From Saccharopolyspora sp. NFXS83 (GTDB taxonomy: Bacteria; Actinomycetota; Actinomycetes; Mycobacteriales; Pseudonocardiaceae), in NCBI RefSeq assembly GCF_026241095.1, contig NZ_JAPFGB010000012.1:1-64000 (forward strand): 64,000 bases of DNA, given 5' to 3'. The notes below the pieces were generated by a model. The model saw nothing but the letters and a program-made list of their open reading frames with translations. It was not told the DNA's origin and searched no databases. The position numbers and the translations under genes were made by a program. Below are positions 52,827 through 62,226 of this stretch, piece by piece (the first letter of the stretch is position 1; each line of letters begins with the position of its first letter).

Positions 52827-53012
52827 TCAGCGCAGGGACTCCTCGATGTCGGACAAGCCCATCAGCCGCAGTTCCTGGGCGATGTACTCGGCCGCGCGCC
52901 GGGCTTCGGGGTCGCGCCAGCGCAGGTCGGTCACCCAGTCTGCGAGGTTGTCGGTGTTCACGTACGGCTCGCCGTCGGCGACGAGCTTCTGGATGTAGTG
53001 CCGGTTCGGCAT
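52827..53012 (-). CDS. 61-residue protein, unknown function
   Basis: The short protein (MPNRHYIQKLVADGEPYVNT to the C-terminal QELRLMGLSDIEESLR) is acidic and helical, with no membrane segment and no domain I recognise. AAGGAGATCCCCG precedes the ATG at 53012, an excellent ribosome site that argues it is real. It lies about 150 bases downstream of dgt on the same strand and upstream of the serpin. Confidence 0.6.
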   Translation of the reverse strand: MPNRHYIQKLVADGEPYVNTDNLADWVTDLRWRDPEARRAAEYIAQELRLMGLSDIEESLR

Positions 53013-53162
53013 CGGGGATCTCCTTGCGGCACGGGGACGGGTCGGGGATCGCGCCGCACGCACAGCAGTCGGCCGTTCAGGTCGGGGGTCCCGAACGGCC
53101 GACACGCTGGGTGAACACTATGCCGGACACTTGGGGCTCAACACCCCCCGATCAGACGTATT

Positions 53163-54443
53163 TCACACTGAATTGGCTCCGCTGCGTACATGGCGTGCAT
53201 GCCAGGACACGGCCTGCGCATCCGTCAGGGACGCCACCTGGTCCAGCACGACCCGCAACCGCCGCGCGTCGTCCGCCGCCGCCGACCAATCCGGCCGGAA
53301 CGCGGGGTCCAGCGCCTCCGGCGCGCGCCGCACCAGCACCTCCACCAGCTCCGCCAGCAGCTCCCGCTGCCGCTCCTGCATCCGCAGCCGACGCGGATCG
53401 CTGAGCACGAAGTGCACCGCCACCGCCTTGAGCACCGCGACCTCCGCCGCCACCCGGCGAGGCACCACGACGTCCGCCGCGTACCGGGTCAACGGGCCCG
53501 GCCCGTGCGCCTCGGCAGTGCCCGACACCGCCGCCGAGGTGAACCGGCCGACGAGTTCGCTGGTCAACCGCTTCAACGCCACCTGCGCGCCGAGCGTGCC
53601 GTCGTAGTCCGCCACGGCCGCGACCGCGGGCAGCACCGCCAGCCCACCCGCCGCGGCGTCCAGCTCACCGGCGTCGCCGTCGGCCCAGAAGTGCTTCGCC
53701 GCCAACCGCACGATCTCCGAGCGCTCCCCCGGCCGGGAGAGCTCCCGCAACGAGATGCGGCCCGAGTGCACCCCGTCCTCCACGTCGTGCACCGAGTACG
53801 CCACGTCGTCGGCCCAGTCCATGATCTGCGCCTCCAGGCAGCGGCGATCGCCCACCGCGCCCTGGCGCATCCAGGTGAACACCCCGAGGTCGTCCGGGTA
53901 GACGCCGAACTTCACCTCGCCGGGACGGCGCGGCCACGGGTACTTCGTCGCCGCGTCCAGGCAGGCGCGGGTCAGGTTCAGGCCGCTGCCCGCGCCCGGT
54001 TCGCCCGGCAGCTTCGGCTCCAGGCGCGTCAAGATCCGCAGGGTCTGCGCGTTGCCCTCGAATCCGCCGCAGGAATCGGCGAGCTCGTTCAGCGCCTCTT
54101 CACCGTTGTGCCCGAACGGCGGATGCCCGATGTCGTGCGCCAGTCCCGCGGTGTCCACGAGATCGGCGTCCGCGCCCAGCGTCACGGCGATCCCGCGGCC
54201 GATCTGCGCCACTTCGAGCGAATGCGTCAACCGGGTGCGCGGGACGTCGCCCTCTTCCGGCCCCATGACCTGCGTCTTGCCCGCCAGCCGGCGCAGCGCC
54301 GCCGAATGCAGCACCCGAGCCCGGTCCCTCGCGAACGGAGTGCGGGCCTCCTGGTGCGCTCCCGGCAACGCGGCGGCCTTCGGCGGTTCGGCGGACAACC
54401 GGGCGAGGTCGTGCTCTCCGTACCCGGGCGACGAGGCGTTCAC
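53163..54443 (-). CDS. dgt: deoxyguanosinetriphosphate triphosphohydrolase-like HD protein
   Basis: The 426-residue HD-domain enzyme hydrolyses dGTP to deoxyguanosine and triphosphate. The metal-binding His74 (LTHSLEV) and His103-Asp104 ([12 protein letters not shown]) are intact, and the later Asp lies in [17 protein letters not shown]. The length matches the actinobacterial type. It lies on the same strand as the YdcF gene upstream and in the same neighbourhood as dnaG, as in Mycobacterium tuberculosis. It supports DNA precursor balance. Confidence 0.93.
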   Translation of the reverse strand: MNASSPGYGEHDLARLSAEPPKAAALPGAHQEARTPFARDRARVLHSAALRRLAGKTQVMGPEEGDVPRTRLTHSLEVAQIGRGIAVTLGADADLVDTAGLAHDIGHPPFGHNGEEALNELADSCGGFEGNAQTLRILTRLEPKLPGEPGAGSGLNLTRACLDAATKYPWPRRPGEVKFGVYPDDLGVFTWMRQGAVGDRRCLEAQIMDWADDVAYSVHDVEDGVHSGRISLRELSRPGERSEIVRLAAKHFWADGDAGELDAAAGGLAVLPAVAAVADYDGTLGAQVALKRLTSELVGRFTSAAVSGTAEAHGPGPLTRYAADVVVPRRVAAEVAVLKAVAVHFVLSDPRRLRMQERQRELLAELVEVLVRRAPEALDPAFRPDWSAAADDARRLRVVLDQVASLTDAQAVSWHARHVRSGANSV

Positions 54444-54524
54444 CGCGCCCAGCCTACGGTGTCAGCACGCCCCGCCAGCTGAAACGCCCACCAACGCGCG
54501 CTGAACGCGCATCGGAGGGGTTCC

Positions 54525-55181
54525 TCAGCCCAAGCCGTCGCCGACGACCTCTGCCGGGGCGTGGGTCAACCGGTAGAACAGCAGCCCGCCGGTCTCCCGG
54601 ATGATGTAGTGCAGCTGGGTCGACCGCGTCTGCACCATCGGCCCCGAGCGGGTCGGCGAGGCCCACGCGTCGAGCCCGAAGTCGCCCGCCATCGTCCGCG
54701 CCCGCAGCGAGTGCCACGGGTCGCTGACGATCAGCGCGGAGTTCCAGTTGTTCTGCTTCGCCATCGCCCCCACGGCCCGCAAGCTGCCGAGGGTGTCGCT
54801 GCCGGTCGGCTCGATGCTGATCTTCGACTCGGGCACGCCGTGCTTGGCCAGCCACAACTTGCCCGCTTCGGCTTCGGTGTACTCGTCGCCCTCCTGGCTG
54901 CCGCCGACGGTCACCACGTGCTCGGCCAGGCCCTGCTCGTAGAGCTCCAAGGCCTGTTCGAGCCGCGCGCGCAGCACCGGGGTCGGCTTGCCGTGGTACT
55001 GGGCCGCGCCCAGCACCACGATCATGTCCACCGGGCGGCGGTCGTCGGTGCGCGCCACCTGCCACACGCGGAATCCGGTGCCGCCCAGCAGCAACAGCAC
55101 CATCAGGACCGCACCGAGCGCGGTGCGGCGCAACACCCGACCGCTCCGGGAGCCGCGGTGGGCGGAACCGACTTCAGACAT
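54525..55181 (-). CDS. YdcF/SanA-family (DUF218) membrane-anchored protein
   Basis: The 218-residue protein has one N-terminal membrane helix (TALGAVLMVLLLLGGTGFRVW) and a DUF218 domain with DMIVVLGAAQYHGKPTPVLRARLEQAL, VVTVGGSQEGDEYTEAEAGKLWL and SDPWHSLRARTMAGDFG. SanA-type proteins affect envelope integrity and vancomycin tolerance in enterobacteria, but the biochemical reaction is unknown. It is 81 bases upstream of dgt on the same strand. Confidence 0.85.
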   Translation of the reverse strand: MSEVGSAHRGSRSGRVLRRTALGAVLMVLLLLGGTGFRVWQVARTDDRRPVDMIVVLGAAQYHGKPTPVLRARLEQALELYEQGLAEHVVTVGGSQEGDEYTEAEAGKLWLAKHGVPESKISIEPTGSDTLGSLRAVGAMAKQNNWNSALIVSDPWHSLRARTMAGDFGLDAWASPTRSGPMVQTRSTQLHYIIRETGGLLFYRLTHAPAEVVGDGLG

Positions 55182-55203
55182 GGGACACGCGTTCCTGGTG
55201 GGT

Positions 55204-55251
55204 GAGGAGTCCTCGCGGAATGATCACTGAGCCCCTCGGCGAGGACTCCTC
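55204..55251 (-). terminator. glyS terminator
   Basis: GAGGAGTCCTCGC and GCGAGGACTCCTC form a perfect 13-base-pair stem with a 22-base loop, directly after the glyS stop on the minus strand. Confidence 0.65.
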
Positions 55252-55258
55252 GGGAGGG

Positions 55259-56650
55259 TCAGCAACCGATGAGGCGGACGGCGAGGTACTCCTCCAACTT
55301 GTCCATCGCCACCCGTTCCTGGGACATCGTGTCGCGCTCGCGCACGGTGACCGCGTGGTCGGAGAGCGAATCGAAGTCGACCGTCACGCAGAACGGAGTG
55401 CCGATCTCGTCGTGCCTGCGGTAGCGGCGGCCGATGGCGCCCGCGTCGTCGAACTCGATGTTCCAGTTCCGCCGCAGCTGCGCAGCGAGGTCCCGCGCCT
55501 TCGGCGACAGCTCGGAGTTGCGCGACAGCGGCAGCACCGCGGCCTTCACCGGCGACAACCGGCGGTCCAGCTTCAGCACGGTGCGCTTGTCGACGCCGCC
55601 CTTGGCGTTCGGGGCCTCGTCCTCGTGGTAGGCGTCCACCAGGAACGCCATCATCGGTCGGCCCACGCCCGCGGCGGGTTCGATCACGTACGGGCGGTAG
55701 CGGGAGTTGCTGGCCTGGTCGAAGTACGACAGGTCCACGCCCGAGTGGTTGGAATGCGTGGTGAGGTCGAAGTCGGTGCGGTTGGCGACGCCCTCCAGCT
55801 CACCCCACTCGCTGCCCGCGAAGCGGAACCGGTACTCGATGTCGACGGTGCGCTTCGAGTAGTGCGAGAGCTTGTCCTTGGGGTGCTCGTAGAGCCGCAG
55901 GTTGTCCCGGTCGATGCCGAGGCTCGTGTACCACTCGGTGCGGGCGTCGATCCAGTACTGGTGCCACTGCTCGTCCTCGCCCGGCTCGACGAAGAACTCC
56001 ATCTCCATCTGCTCGAACTCGCGGGTGCGGAACACGAAGTTGCCGGGCGTGATCTCGTTGCGGAACGACTTGCCGATCTGGCCGATGCCGAACGGCGGCT
56101 TCTTGCGCGCGGTGGTCATGACGTTCGCGAAGTTCACGAAGATGCCTTGCGCGGTCTCGGGGCGCAGGTAGTGCATGCCCTCTTCGCTCTCGACCGGGCC
56201 GAGGAACGTCTTGAGCATCATGTTGAACTCGCGCGGCTCGGTGAACTGGCCGCGGTTGCCGCAGTTCGGGCAGGGGATCTGCGACAGGTCTCCCTCGGCG
56301 ACCTCCTTGCCGGTGCGCTCGGCGAACTCCTCGACCAGGTGGTCGCCGCGGAACCGGTGGTGGCACGAGATGCACTCGACCAGCGGGTCGTGGAAGGCGC
56401 CGACGTGGCCGGAGGCGACCCACACGTCGCGCGGCAGGATCACCGAGGAGTCGAGGCCGACGACGTCGTCGCGGCCCTGCACCATCGACTTCCACCACTG
56501 GCGCTTGATGTTGTCCTTGAGCTCGACGCCGAGCGGCCCGTAGTCCCACGCCGACTTCGTACCGCCGTAGATCTCCCCGGACGGGAAGACGAAGCCACGG
56601 CGCTTGCAAAGGTTGACGATCGTGTCGATCTGATCGGCGGGCACGGTCAC
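55259..56650 (-). CDS. glyS: glycyl-tRNA synthetase (single-chain alpha2 type)
   Basis: The 463-residue class II synthetase charges tRNA-Gly. It has the N-terminal [16 protein letters not shown], the zinc-like CISCHHRF and CPNCGNRG insert, motif 2 ([21 protein letters not shown]) and motif 3 near [16 protein letters not shown], followed by the anticodon-binding domain. The GTG at 56650 is preceded by CCGGA only, so the start is chosen by homology. It is divergent from smtB-zur, the same order as in Mycobacterium tuberculosis. Confidence 0.95.
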   Translation of the reverse strand: MTVPADQIDTIVNLCKRRGFVFPSGEIYGGTKSAWDYGPLGVELKDNIKRQWWKSMVQGRDDVVGLDSSVILPRDVWVASGHVGAFHDPLVECISCHHRFRGDHLVEEFAERTGKEVAEGDLSQIPCPNCGNRGQFTEPREFNMMLKTFLGPVESEEGMHYLRPETAQGIFVNFANVMTTARKKPPFGIGQIGKSFRNEITPGNFVFRTREFEQMEMEFFVEPGEDEQWHQYWIDARTEWYTSLGIDRDNLRLYEHPKDKLSHYSKRTVDIEYRFRFAGSEWGELEGVANRTDFDLTTHSNHSGVDLSYFDQASNSRYRPYVIEPAAGVGRPMMAFLVDAYHEDEAPNAKGGVDKRTVLKLDRRLSPVKAAVLPLSRNSELSPKARDLAAQLRRNWNIEFDDAGAIGRRYRRHDEIGTPFCVTVDFDSLSDHAVTVRERDTMSQERVAMDKLEEYLAVRLIGC

Positions 56651-57188
56651 TCCGGAATCTCAGGTCGAGGGACTCGACGATCTGCTTCGGGCCGAGGCTC
56701 GACCGCGGTGGTCGGGTGCTCGACGGGGGTTGTCTGCGGCCGGGGCCCGACTGCGCTCGTCGGTTCCCGGTGCCGGGTTGTGTCGGGCGGGTGCTCCCGG
56801 TGGCCTTCGCCGCCTCGGCGGTCCCCGAGCGGAAGGCCGTCCAGGCTCGGAGTCCGGCGGTTCGACGATCTCCGATGCTGCGCAGGCTATGCCATCGCAC
56901 GCGTTCCGTCCTGGGGTTTCCCAGCGTACCGATGAGGTCTGCCGCATCGGTGGCCCCACCCATCTCGTCGGCGATCTCGTCCACGCCGCGGGCGGTATCT
57001 CGTCGACCGGCCGGTGGTGCCCGCGGTGCGGTGCGGGAATGTGCGCTGCCATGATCGGCTCCGCGGCGGATCGGGCGGCCCCGCGAGGTGCTTGCGCGTT
57101 TCGCCCGACCCGTAGGATGGGCGGTGGAGAGCCACCGCCTCACTCGAAGGCGGCTCCCGACATCTCCAGGCCCACTGGAAAGGACACC
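56651..57188. other. divergent promoter region of glyS and smtB-zur
   Basis: About 540 bases hold no supportable gene. TTGCGC (57092-57097) and TAGGAT (57113-57118), 15 bases apart, are a possible promoter for smtB-zur. I see no clear zinc box in it. Long T-box-like features for glyS were looked for and not found. Confidence 0.4.
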
Positions 57189-57698
57189 ATGCCCGCCGTC
57201 AGCCCCGACCCGCTCGGCGAACCGGCCGGTACCGACCCGGCCGAGGCCGCGTCGCCAGTGGCCGAGGCGGGCAACGGTCACCCGGACCGCGCCGAAGAAC
57301 ACGTGCACTCCCCGGAGCGCGGAGCGCCGCGGCTGGTGCCGGTGCACGACCAGCAGACCCTGGTCGAGGCCGGTGAACTGCTGCGGGCGCTGGCCGCCCC
57401 GGTGCGCATCGCGATCGTGCTCCAGCTGCGCACGGCCGAGCGGTGCGTGCACGAACTGGTCGACGCGCTCGGCGTCACCCAGCCGTTGATCAGCCAGCAC
57501 TTGCGGGTGCTGAAGTCGGCGGGGGTCGTGTACGGGGAGCGGCACGGGCGGGAAGTCATGTACCGGCTCGTCGACGAGCACCTCGCTCACATCGTCGTCG
57601 ATGCCGCCACGCACGCGGAGGAGCTGTCGGGCACGCGCCCGCGCGGGCGCGGCGCGCGCTCGACCCAGAACACTGCAGAGGAAACGGAGACAGCGTGA
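57189..57698 (+). CDS. smtB: ArsR/SmtB-family metal-sensing repressor
   Basis: The 169-residue protein has a winged helix (LVEAGELLRALAAPVRIAIVLQLRTAERCVHELVDALGVTQPLISQHLRVLKSAGVV) and a metal-binding candidate helix at the C-terminal side (DEHLAHIVVDAATHAEE) with His and Asp residues of the alpha5 site. The N-terminal 45 residues are disordered and His/Glu-rich. In Mycobacterium tuberculosis the same position is held by the zinc sensor SmtB, which precedes zur. The ATG at 57189 follows GGAAAGG. It is coupled with zur by a four-base overlap. Confidence 0.9.
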   Translation: MPAVSPDPLGEPAGTDPAEAASPVAEAGNGHPDRAEEHVHSPERGAPRLVPVHDQQTLVEAGELLRALAAPVRIAIVLQLRTAERCVHELVDALGVTQPLISQHLRVLKSAGVVYGERHGREVMYRLVDEHLAHIVVDAATHAEELSGTRPRGRGARSTQNTAEETETA

Positions 57699-58117
57699 CC
57701 ACCGGTGAGCGTTCCGCGGCCGGCGTGCCTGGGCTGCGGGCGACCAAGCAGCGTGCGGCGGTGTCCCGCCTGCTCAGCGAGGTCGACGACTTCCGATCGG
57801 CGCAGGACCTGCACGAGCAGCTGCGGCGCCGCGGTGAGGGCATCGGCCTGACCACCGTCTACCGCACCCTGCAGACGCTGGCCGACGCGGGCGAGATCGA
57901 CGTGCTGCGCACCGAATCCGGCGAGGCGATCTACCGGCGCTGCTCCACCGAGCACCACCACCACCTGGTGTGCCGGCACTGCGGGCGGACCGTGGAGGTG
58001 GCCGACCCGCCGGTGGAGCAGTGGGCGGAGCGGATCGCCAGCGAGCACGGCTTCTCCAACGTCGGGCACACCGTGGAGATCATCGGTGTCTGCCCGGAGT
58101 GCGCCGCCGCCGAATGA
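57695..58117 (+). CDS. zur: Fur-family zinc uptake regulator
   Basis: The 140-residue Fur-family protein has a winged helix (RATKQRAAVSRLLSEVDDF, GLTTVYRTLQTLADAGEID) and the structural zinc site Cys93-x-x-Cys96 and Cys133-x-x-Cys136. The His87-90 cluster (HHHH) and nearby residues form the sensory site. Coupling with SmtB matches mycobacterial Rv2358-Rv2359, where Zur represses zinc uptake and zinc-free ribosomal paralogues. The GTG start overlaps the smtB stop (GTGA). Confidence 0.92.
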   Translation: MTTGERSAAGVPGLRATKQRAAVSRLLSEVDDFRSAQDLHEQLRRRGEGIGLTTVYRTLQTLADAGEIDVLRTESGEAIYRRCSTEHHHHLVCRHCGRTVEVADPPVEQWAERIASEHGFSNVGHTVEIIGVCPECAAAE

Positions 58118-58185
58118 GCGCCGCCTGACCGGCCGCCCGGTGCACGCGCGTCCCCGCGAACATCCGGGGCGAGCATGATCGTCGA

Positions 58186-58965
58186 TTAGTACTCGTAGGG
58201 ATCATCAGGTGCCGGGATGCCGTGCACCGCGGTGATGTCGAAGGTCGGCACCTGACCGTTGGCCGGGGTCGCGGTGCCCGCGCGCAAGGTCCCGGTCACC
58301 TCGATCCAGGTGTCGGGCGGTGTCGCCGCCAGCGCTGCGGCGGCGGGCCCGGCGAGGTCGATCAGCACCGGTGCGGCGTCCGCCGCGCAGCAGCTAATGC
58401 GCATCCGGGCCAGCTGGGTGCGCCCCGGATCGTCCTCCGGGTGCACCACGAAACCTTCCAGGCGGATCGCTCGCCGTTCCAGCGAACCGCTGCCGTCCCA
58501 GACCACGCGGGTGATGAACTCGGAGACCGTCAGCAGCGGAGCTGGTCCCGGTGGCAGCGCGTCGAACAGCGCGTCGTCCCCCGGCCGCTCCGGGGCGGCG
58601 GCCTGCTGGCCGCCGCGGCCGATCGAATCGGCGCCGAGCGCGGGCGGGGCGATCAGGAAGATCGCGAACACCGGCAGCAGCAGCATCCACGGACTCCGGG
58701 TGCGGTGCTCGTGCTGGTGCTCGTGCTCGTCGTGCCCGGTCGAGGGAGGTGGCGCGAACGGGTCCTCCGCACGTGCCTGCTCCCGCGCCGCCCGGATGTC
58801 GCGCACGATGGCGACGGTGGCCAGCAGCATCATCACCACACCCGCGCCCACCAGCCACGGGAACAGCGCGGGTTTGACGTAGCGAAGGTACGTCCCGGTG
58901 AACGCGATCTTGAGCAGGGCGCCGCCGAGCAGCACCAGCAGCAGGTTCTGCGTTTCGCGCCGCAT
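58186..58965 (-). CDS. TIGR03943 family membrane protein
   Basis: The 259-residue protein has four membrane helices and a His/Glu-rich loop (HDEHEHQHEHR) that could bind metal, then a C-terminal domain with MRISCCAADAAPVLIDLAG, the hallmark of TIGR03943. These proteins accompany DUF318 permeases. The ATG overlaps the permease stop by one base (TGATG), so the pair is translated together. The candidate Zur box of the operon suggests a role in zinc homeostasis, inferred from context. Confidence 0.85.
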   Translation of the reverse strand: MRRETQNLLLVLLGGALLKIAFTGTYLRYVKPALFPWLVGAGVVMMLLATVAIVRDIRAAREQARAEDPFAPPPSTGHDEHEHQHEHRTRSPWMLLLPVFAIFLIAPPALGADSIGRGGQQAAAPERPGDDALFDALPPGPAPLLTVSEFITRVVWDGSGSLERRAIRLEGFVVHPEDDPGRTQLARMRISCCAADAAPVLIDLAGPAAAALAATPPDTWIEVTGTLRAGTATPANGQVPTFDITAVHGIPAPDDPYEY

Positions 58966-59990
58966 CACGCGCCTCCCAGCAGCAACAGGCCCACCAGCAC
59001 CGAGCAGGTGATGGCGACGACGAACGTCAGCGGCGCGAACCGGAGCGCGAACGAGCGCCCGAAAGTGCCCGCCTGCAACGCGATGAGCTTGAGGTCCACG
59101 GCGGGCCCGACCACCAGGAACACCAGCTTCGGGATCAGCGGCAGCCCGGCCATGGAGGCCGCCACGAACGCGTCCGCCTCGCTGCACAGCGCGAGCACCA
59201 CCGCGAGCACCGCCATCACCAGCACCCCGAGCACCAGCTGACCGCCGAGCGAGCTCATCCACTCCGCGGGCACCAGGACGTTGAACACCGCCGAGGTGAG
59301 CCCGCCCAGAACGAGGAACCCGCCCGCTTCGACCAGGTCGTGCCGGGCGGTCTCGGTGAACAGCACCCAGCGGCCAGCGCCCGTCGCGGAGCGCTGCTCG
59401 ACGCGCCGCAGGGCGCGCTCCGCGATCCAGTCGGCCTTGCCGACGCGCAACCACAACCAGCCCATGGCGCAGGCCGTCAGCAGCGAGCCGAGGAACCGGG
59501 CGAGCACCATCAGCGGATCACCCGGGAACGCCACCGCGGTCGAGACCAGCACGATCGGGTTCACGGCGGGCGCGGCCAGCAGGAACGCCAGCGCCGCGGC
59601 GGGGGCCACGCCCTGCTGCATCAACCGGCGGGCCACCGGCACCGAGGCGCACTCGCAGCCCGGCAACGCCACCCCGGCGAGACCGGCGACGGGCACCGCC
59701 GCGCCGGGGCGCCCGGGCAGCAGCCGCCGCAGCGCGCTCGGCGGCACGAAAGCCGCGATGGCACCGCTGATCAGCACGCCGAGGACCAGGAACGGCAGCG
59801 CCTGCACGCACACCGCGACGAACACCGTCGACCCGGTGCGCAGTCCCGGCGCGTCCAGCAGCGCGCTGATCGGCGCCTGGAACAGCAGCGCCGCCAGCAG
59901 CAGCGCGCACAGCACTTCCATCGAGGTGACCCGGCGGCGCCGCACCGGATCACGGCCGGAGCGGCGCAAGGTCGTGGTCACGGGCCTCAT
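58965..59990 (-). CDS. DUF318 permease (YraQ-like)
   Basis: The 341-residue protein has eight to ten membrane helices and the DUF318 motif GVALPGCECASVPVARRLMQQG with its Cys pair, followed by FLLAAPAVNPIVLVSTAVAFPG. Such permeases pair with TIGR03943 proteins. The start at 59990 (MRPVTTTLRR) is not backed by a strong ribosome site; the frame opens at 60011. The nearby zur gene and the box at 60006 point to zinc limitation as the inducing signal. Confidence 0.85.
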   Translation of the reverse strand: MRPVTTTLRRSGRDPVRRRRVTSMEVLCALLLAALLFQAPISALLDAPGLRTGSTVFVAVCVQALPFLVLGVLISGAIAAFVPPSALRRLLPGRPGAAVPVAGLAGVALPGCECASVPVARRLMQQGVAPAAALAFLLAAPAVNPIVLVSTAVAFPGDPLMVLARFLGSLLTACAMGWLWLRVGKADWIAERALRRVEQRSATGAGRWVLFTETARHDLVEAGGFLVLGGLTSAVFNVLVPAEWMSSLGGQLVLGVLVMAVLAVVLALCSEADAFVAASMAGLPLIPKLVFLVVGPAVDLKLIALQAGTFGRSFALRFAPLTFVVAITCSVLVGLLLLGGA

Positions 59991-60005
59991 CGTGCCAGCA
60001 GCAAC

Positions 60006-60020
60006 TGGCAATCGTTCGCA
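60006..60020. promoter_or_regulatory. candidate Zur box of the permease operon
   Basis: On the minus strand TGCGAACGATTGCCA matches 11 of 15 bases of the actinobacterial Zur consensus TGAAAATGATTTTCA. It ends 15 bases upstream of the permease start codon. The zur gene is 1.9 kb away. Confidence 0.5.
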
Positions 60021-60242
60021 GCTACCCCCGGCGAGGAGCCGCCGCCGACCACCCGTGCAGGAGCCGGGTCGCCCGGATCGCCCAGCGACTCGCCACGCCC
60101 CGTGAGCACGTCGTGGACGCGTTCATCCCGGATCCCCGCACCGCCGCCGTATCCGGTGATCCGGAACGTCCTTCGCTCCGACACGCCGACGCGTGTCCGA
60201 CCGCGCGGGATCGCCCCGGGCCGACCTGTCCGAACAGGCGGC

Positions 60243-60271
60243 GAGCCCCCTCCGGAATCCGGAGGAGGCTC
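60243..60271 (-). terminator. terminator of the uppS transcript
   Basis: GAGCCCCCTCCGG and CCGGAGGAGGCTC form a 13-base-pair stem with one mismatch and a three-base loop, just beyond the stop of the YbjN-like gene. Confidence 0.65.
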
Positions 60272-60286
60272 GTAGCCCGGCGGCGC

Positions 60287-60721
60287 TCAGTCGACCGGAG
60301 TGTCCTCCTCCACCTCGGTCAGCAGTTCGCCGCGCAGCTGCGAAGCGGTGGACACCACCAGCATCAGCAACGTGCCCAGCGGCTGCGGCTCCATGCCTTC
60401 GGCGGGGAACGCGTAGCGCAAGGTCACGTCCATGCCGCGTTCGGTGCGCACCACGCCGAGCGTGCCGAACAGGCCTTGCCCCGCCCGCTCCGCCGCGGAC
60501 TGCGCCAGCTTGTCGTTCAACGGCAGGTCCCACGCCACGACGCAGGTCAGGCTGAGCACGGTGAGTCCCTCGGCGAGCTGCATCGCCTGGACCGCGCACG
60601 GCACGTCCCCGTGCCGCAAGGTCAACGCTCCGTCGTCGTCGACGTTCACCTCGTGATAGGTCTCCAGCGCCTCTTTCGCCGCGGTCAACAGCTCCGCGGT
60701 AGTAGCGGCCTCCTGGGTCAT
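60287..60721 (-). CDS. YbjN/T3SS-chaperone-like small protein
   Basis: The 144-residue protein has the alpha/beta pattern of YbjN-type (type III chaperone-like) proteins: [62 protein letters not shown] and [20 protein letters not shown]. The name refers to the fold only; no type III secretion is implied. The ATG overlaps the uppS stop (ATGA), so it is coupled with prenyl diphosphate synthesis, though its role is unknown. Confidence 0.75.
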   Translation of the reverse strand: MTQEAATTAELLTAAKEALETYHEVNVDDDGALTLRHGDVPCAVQAMQLAEGLTVLSLTCVVAWDLPLNDKLAQSAAERAGQGLFGTLGVVRTERGMDVTLRYAFPAEGMEPQPLGTLLMLVVSTASQLRGELLTEVEEDTPVD

Positions 60722-61566
60722 GAGATGCCCTCCTGGGCGGTTTCGGTGGTGCTCTCGTCCTGCGCGGCACGATCGACGGCGCCGCCGAAGCGCCGGTCCC
60801 GGCGTGCGTACTGCTCGCACGCGCGCCACAGGTGACGACGATCCACGTCGGGGAACAGGGTGTCTTGGAACACCAACTCGGCGTATGCGGACTGCCAGAG
60901 CAGGAAGTTGGAGGTGCGTTGCTCCCCGGACGGCCGGATGAACAGGTCGACGTCGGGCATCTCCGATTGGTAGAGATGCCGGGCCACTGTCCGCTCGTCC
61001 ACCTTCTCTGGATTGATCTTGCCTGCGGCGGCGAGCCGGGCGATTTCCCGCGCGGCGTCCCCCACCTCGGCCCGGCCACCATAGTTCACGCACATGGTCA
61101 GGTTCATGACTTCGTTGCGACTGGTGCGCTCTTCGGCCGCCTGCAACGTGTTCACCACGCTGCGCCACAGCCGCGGTTTGCGGCCCGCCCAGCGCACGCG
61201 CACGCCGAGCTCGTCGAGCTCGTCGACGCGCCGGGCGATGACGTCCCGGTTGAAGCCCATGAGGAATTTCACCTCGTCCGGACTGCGCTTCCAGTTCTCG
61301 GTGGAGAAGGCGTACAGCGACAGCCACTTCACGCCGATCTCGATGGCGCCCCTGGCTAGTTCGAGCACCACCTGCTCGCCGCGCTTGTGCCCTTCGACCC
61401 TGGGCAGACCGCGTTCGTTCGCCCAGCGCCCGTTGCCGTCCATCACGATGGCCACGTGCTTCGGGACCAGTTCGGCCGGCAAGTCCGGCGGGGTGGCTCC
61501 CTCGGCGTGCGGTGCGGGCGCCTTCACGCTCGGGTCGTCGCTCCCGCGTCCACGGCGTCGCAGCAT
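60718..61566 (-). CDS. uppS: undecaprenyl/decaprenyl diphosphate synthase (cis type)
   Basis: The 282-residue cis-prenyltransferase makes the lipid carrier for cell wall precursors. The catalytic Asp43 lies in [11 protein letters not shown], and [42 protein letters not shown], and [25 protein letters not shown] follow in the family order. In Mycobacterium tuberculosis the homologue at the same place (Rv2361c) makes decaprenyl diphosphate. The N-terminal 30 residues are an extra basic/Pro-rich stretch. Confidence 0.93.
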   Translation of the reverse strand: MLRRRGRGSDDPSVKAPAPHAEGATPPDLPAELVPKHVAIVMDGNGRWANERGLPRVEGHKRGEQVVLELARGAIEIGVKWLSLYAFSTENWKRSPDEVKFLMGFNRDVIARRVDELDELGVRVRWAGRKPRLWRSVVNTLQAAEERTSRNEVMNLTMCVNYGGRAEVGDAAREIARLAAAGKINPEKVDERTVARHLYQSEMPDVDLFIRPSGEQRTSNFLLWQSAYAELVFQDTLFPDVDRRHLWRACEQYARRDRRFGGAVDRAAQDESTTETAQEGIS

Positions 61567-61620
61567 GTTGTGCCTTCTCCTTCGTTCGCGGCCGGTCGTC
61601 CATTCTCCCGGACCCGCGTG

Positions 61621-62226
61621 TCACCCGTTCAGTGGTGTCCCGTAGCGGACTTCGAGCCGGGTGTCCGACGGCAGCCGGACCATCCCGATTCGCTGGTAGA
61701 GCGCCTGTGCCCTGGTGTTCCCCGGATTCACGCCGAGCTGCACGCCGGGCGAGCCGGCGCTGGCGAGCTGCTGGAACACCGCGTGCAGCAACCGCTTGCC
61801 CATCCCTTGCCCGCGAGCGCTCGCGACCAGGTTGATGTGCAGGTGGGAGGGGTAGCGGTCGAGGTTCGCGGGCAGCATCAGCCTCGGGCGGTGCAGGAAC
61901 GCCCGCAGCTGGCTGTCGCCGTTGCGGCCGTCGACGACCCGCGCCGAGGGGTGGCTGGCGGCGAACCGCGGCGCCCATTCGAGCTGCCAGCGCGCGTAGA
62001 ACTCCTCGGTGTGCAGCGCCGCCACGACGTACCCGAGCACCGCGCCGCGGCCTTCGACGACGAAGGCCAGTTCGGGGTGCAGCAACAGGTAGGGGTCGGC
62101 GAAGACGTAGGCGGCCAGGTCCGGGTCGCGCAGGATGTGGTGCACGGGTTCGCCGCTGTCGCCGGTGGCCACGCAGATCCGGTGCACCGCCTCGGCGTCG
62201 CGCGGACGCCAGCTGCGCACGATCAA
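61621..62226 (-). CDS. GNAT-family acetyltransferase
   Basis: The 201-residue protein has the acetyl-CoA signature LVASARGQGMGKRLLHAVFQQL and GVNPGNTRAQALYQRIGM. An N-terminal half with DAEAVHRICVATGDSGEP and DPDLAAYVFADPYLLLHPELAFVVE suggests similarity to O-GlcNAcase-associated acetyltransferases, but the acceptor is unknown. The start is likely the TTG at 62226 because GGAG lies seven bases upstream and it overlaps the recO stop (TTGA); the GTG at 62220 is the alternative. Confidence 0.82.
   Translation of the reverse strand: MIVRSWRPRDAEAVHRICVATGDSGEPVHHILRDPDLAAYVFADPYLLLHPELAFVVEGRGAVLGYVVAALHTEEFYARWQLEWAPRFAASHPSARVVDGRNGDSQLRAFLHRPRLMLPANLDRYPSHLHINLVASARGQGMGKRLLHAVFQQLASAGSPGVQLGVNPGNTRAQALYQRIGMVRLPSDTRLEVRYGTPLNG

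Noticed and set aside
56651-57188. T-box leader for glyS
   Set aside because: I looked for the conserved T-box sequence and a specifier loop upstream of glyS and saw neither.
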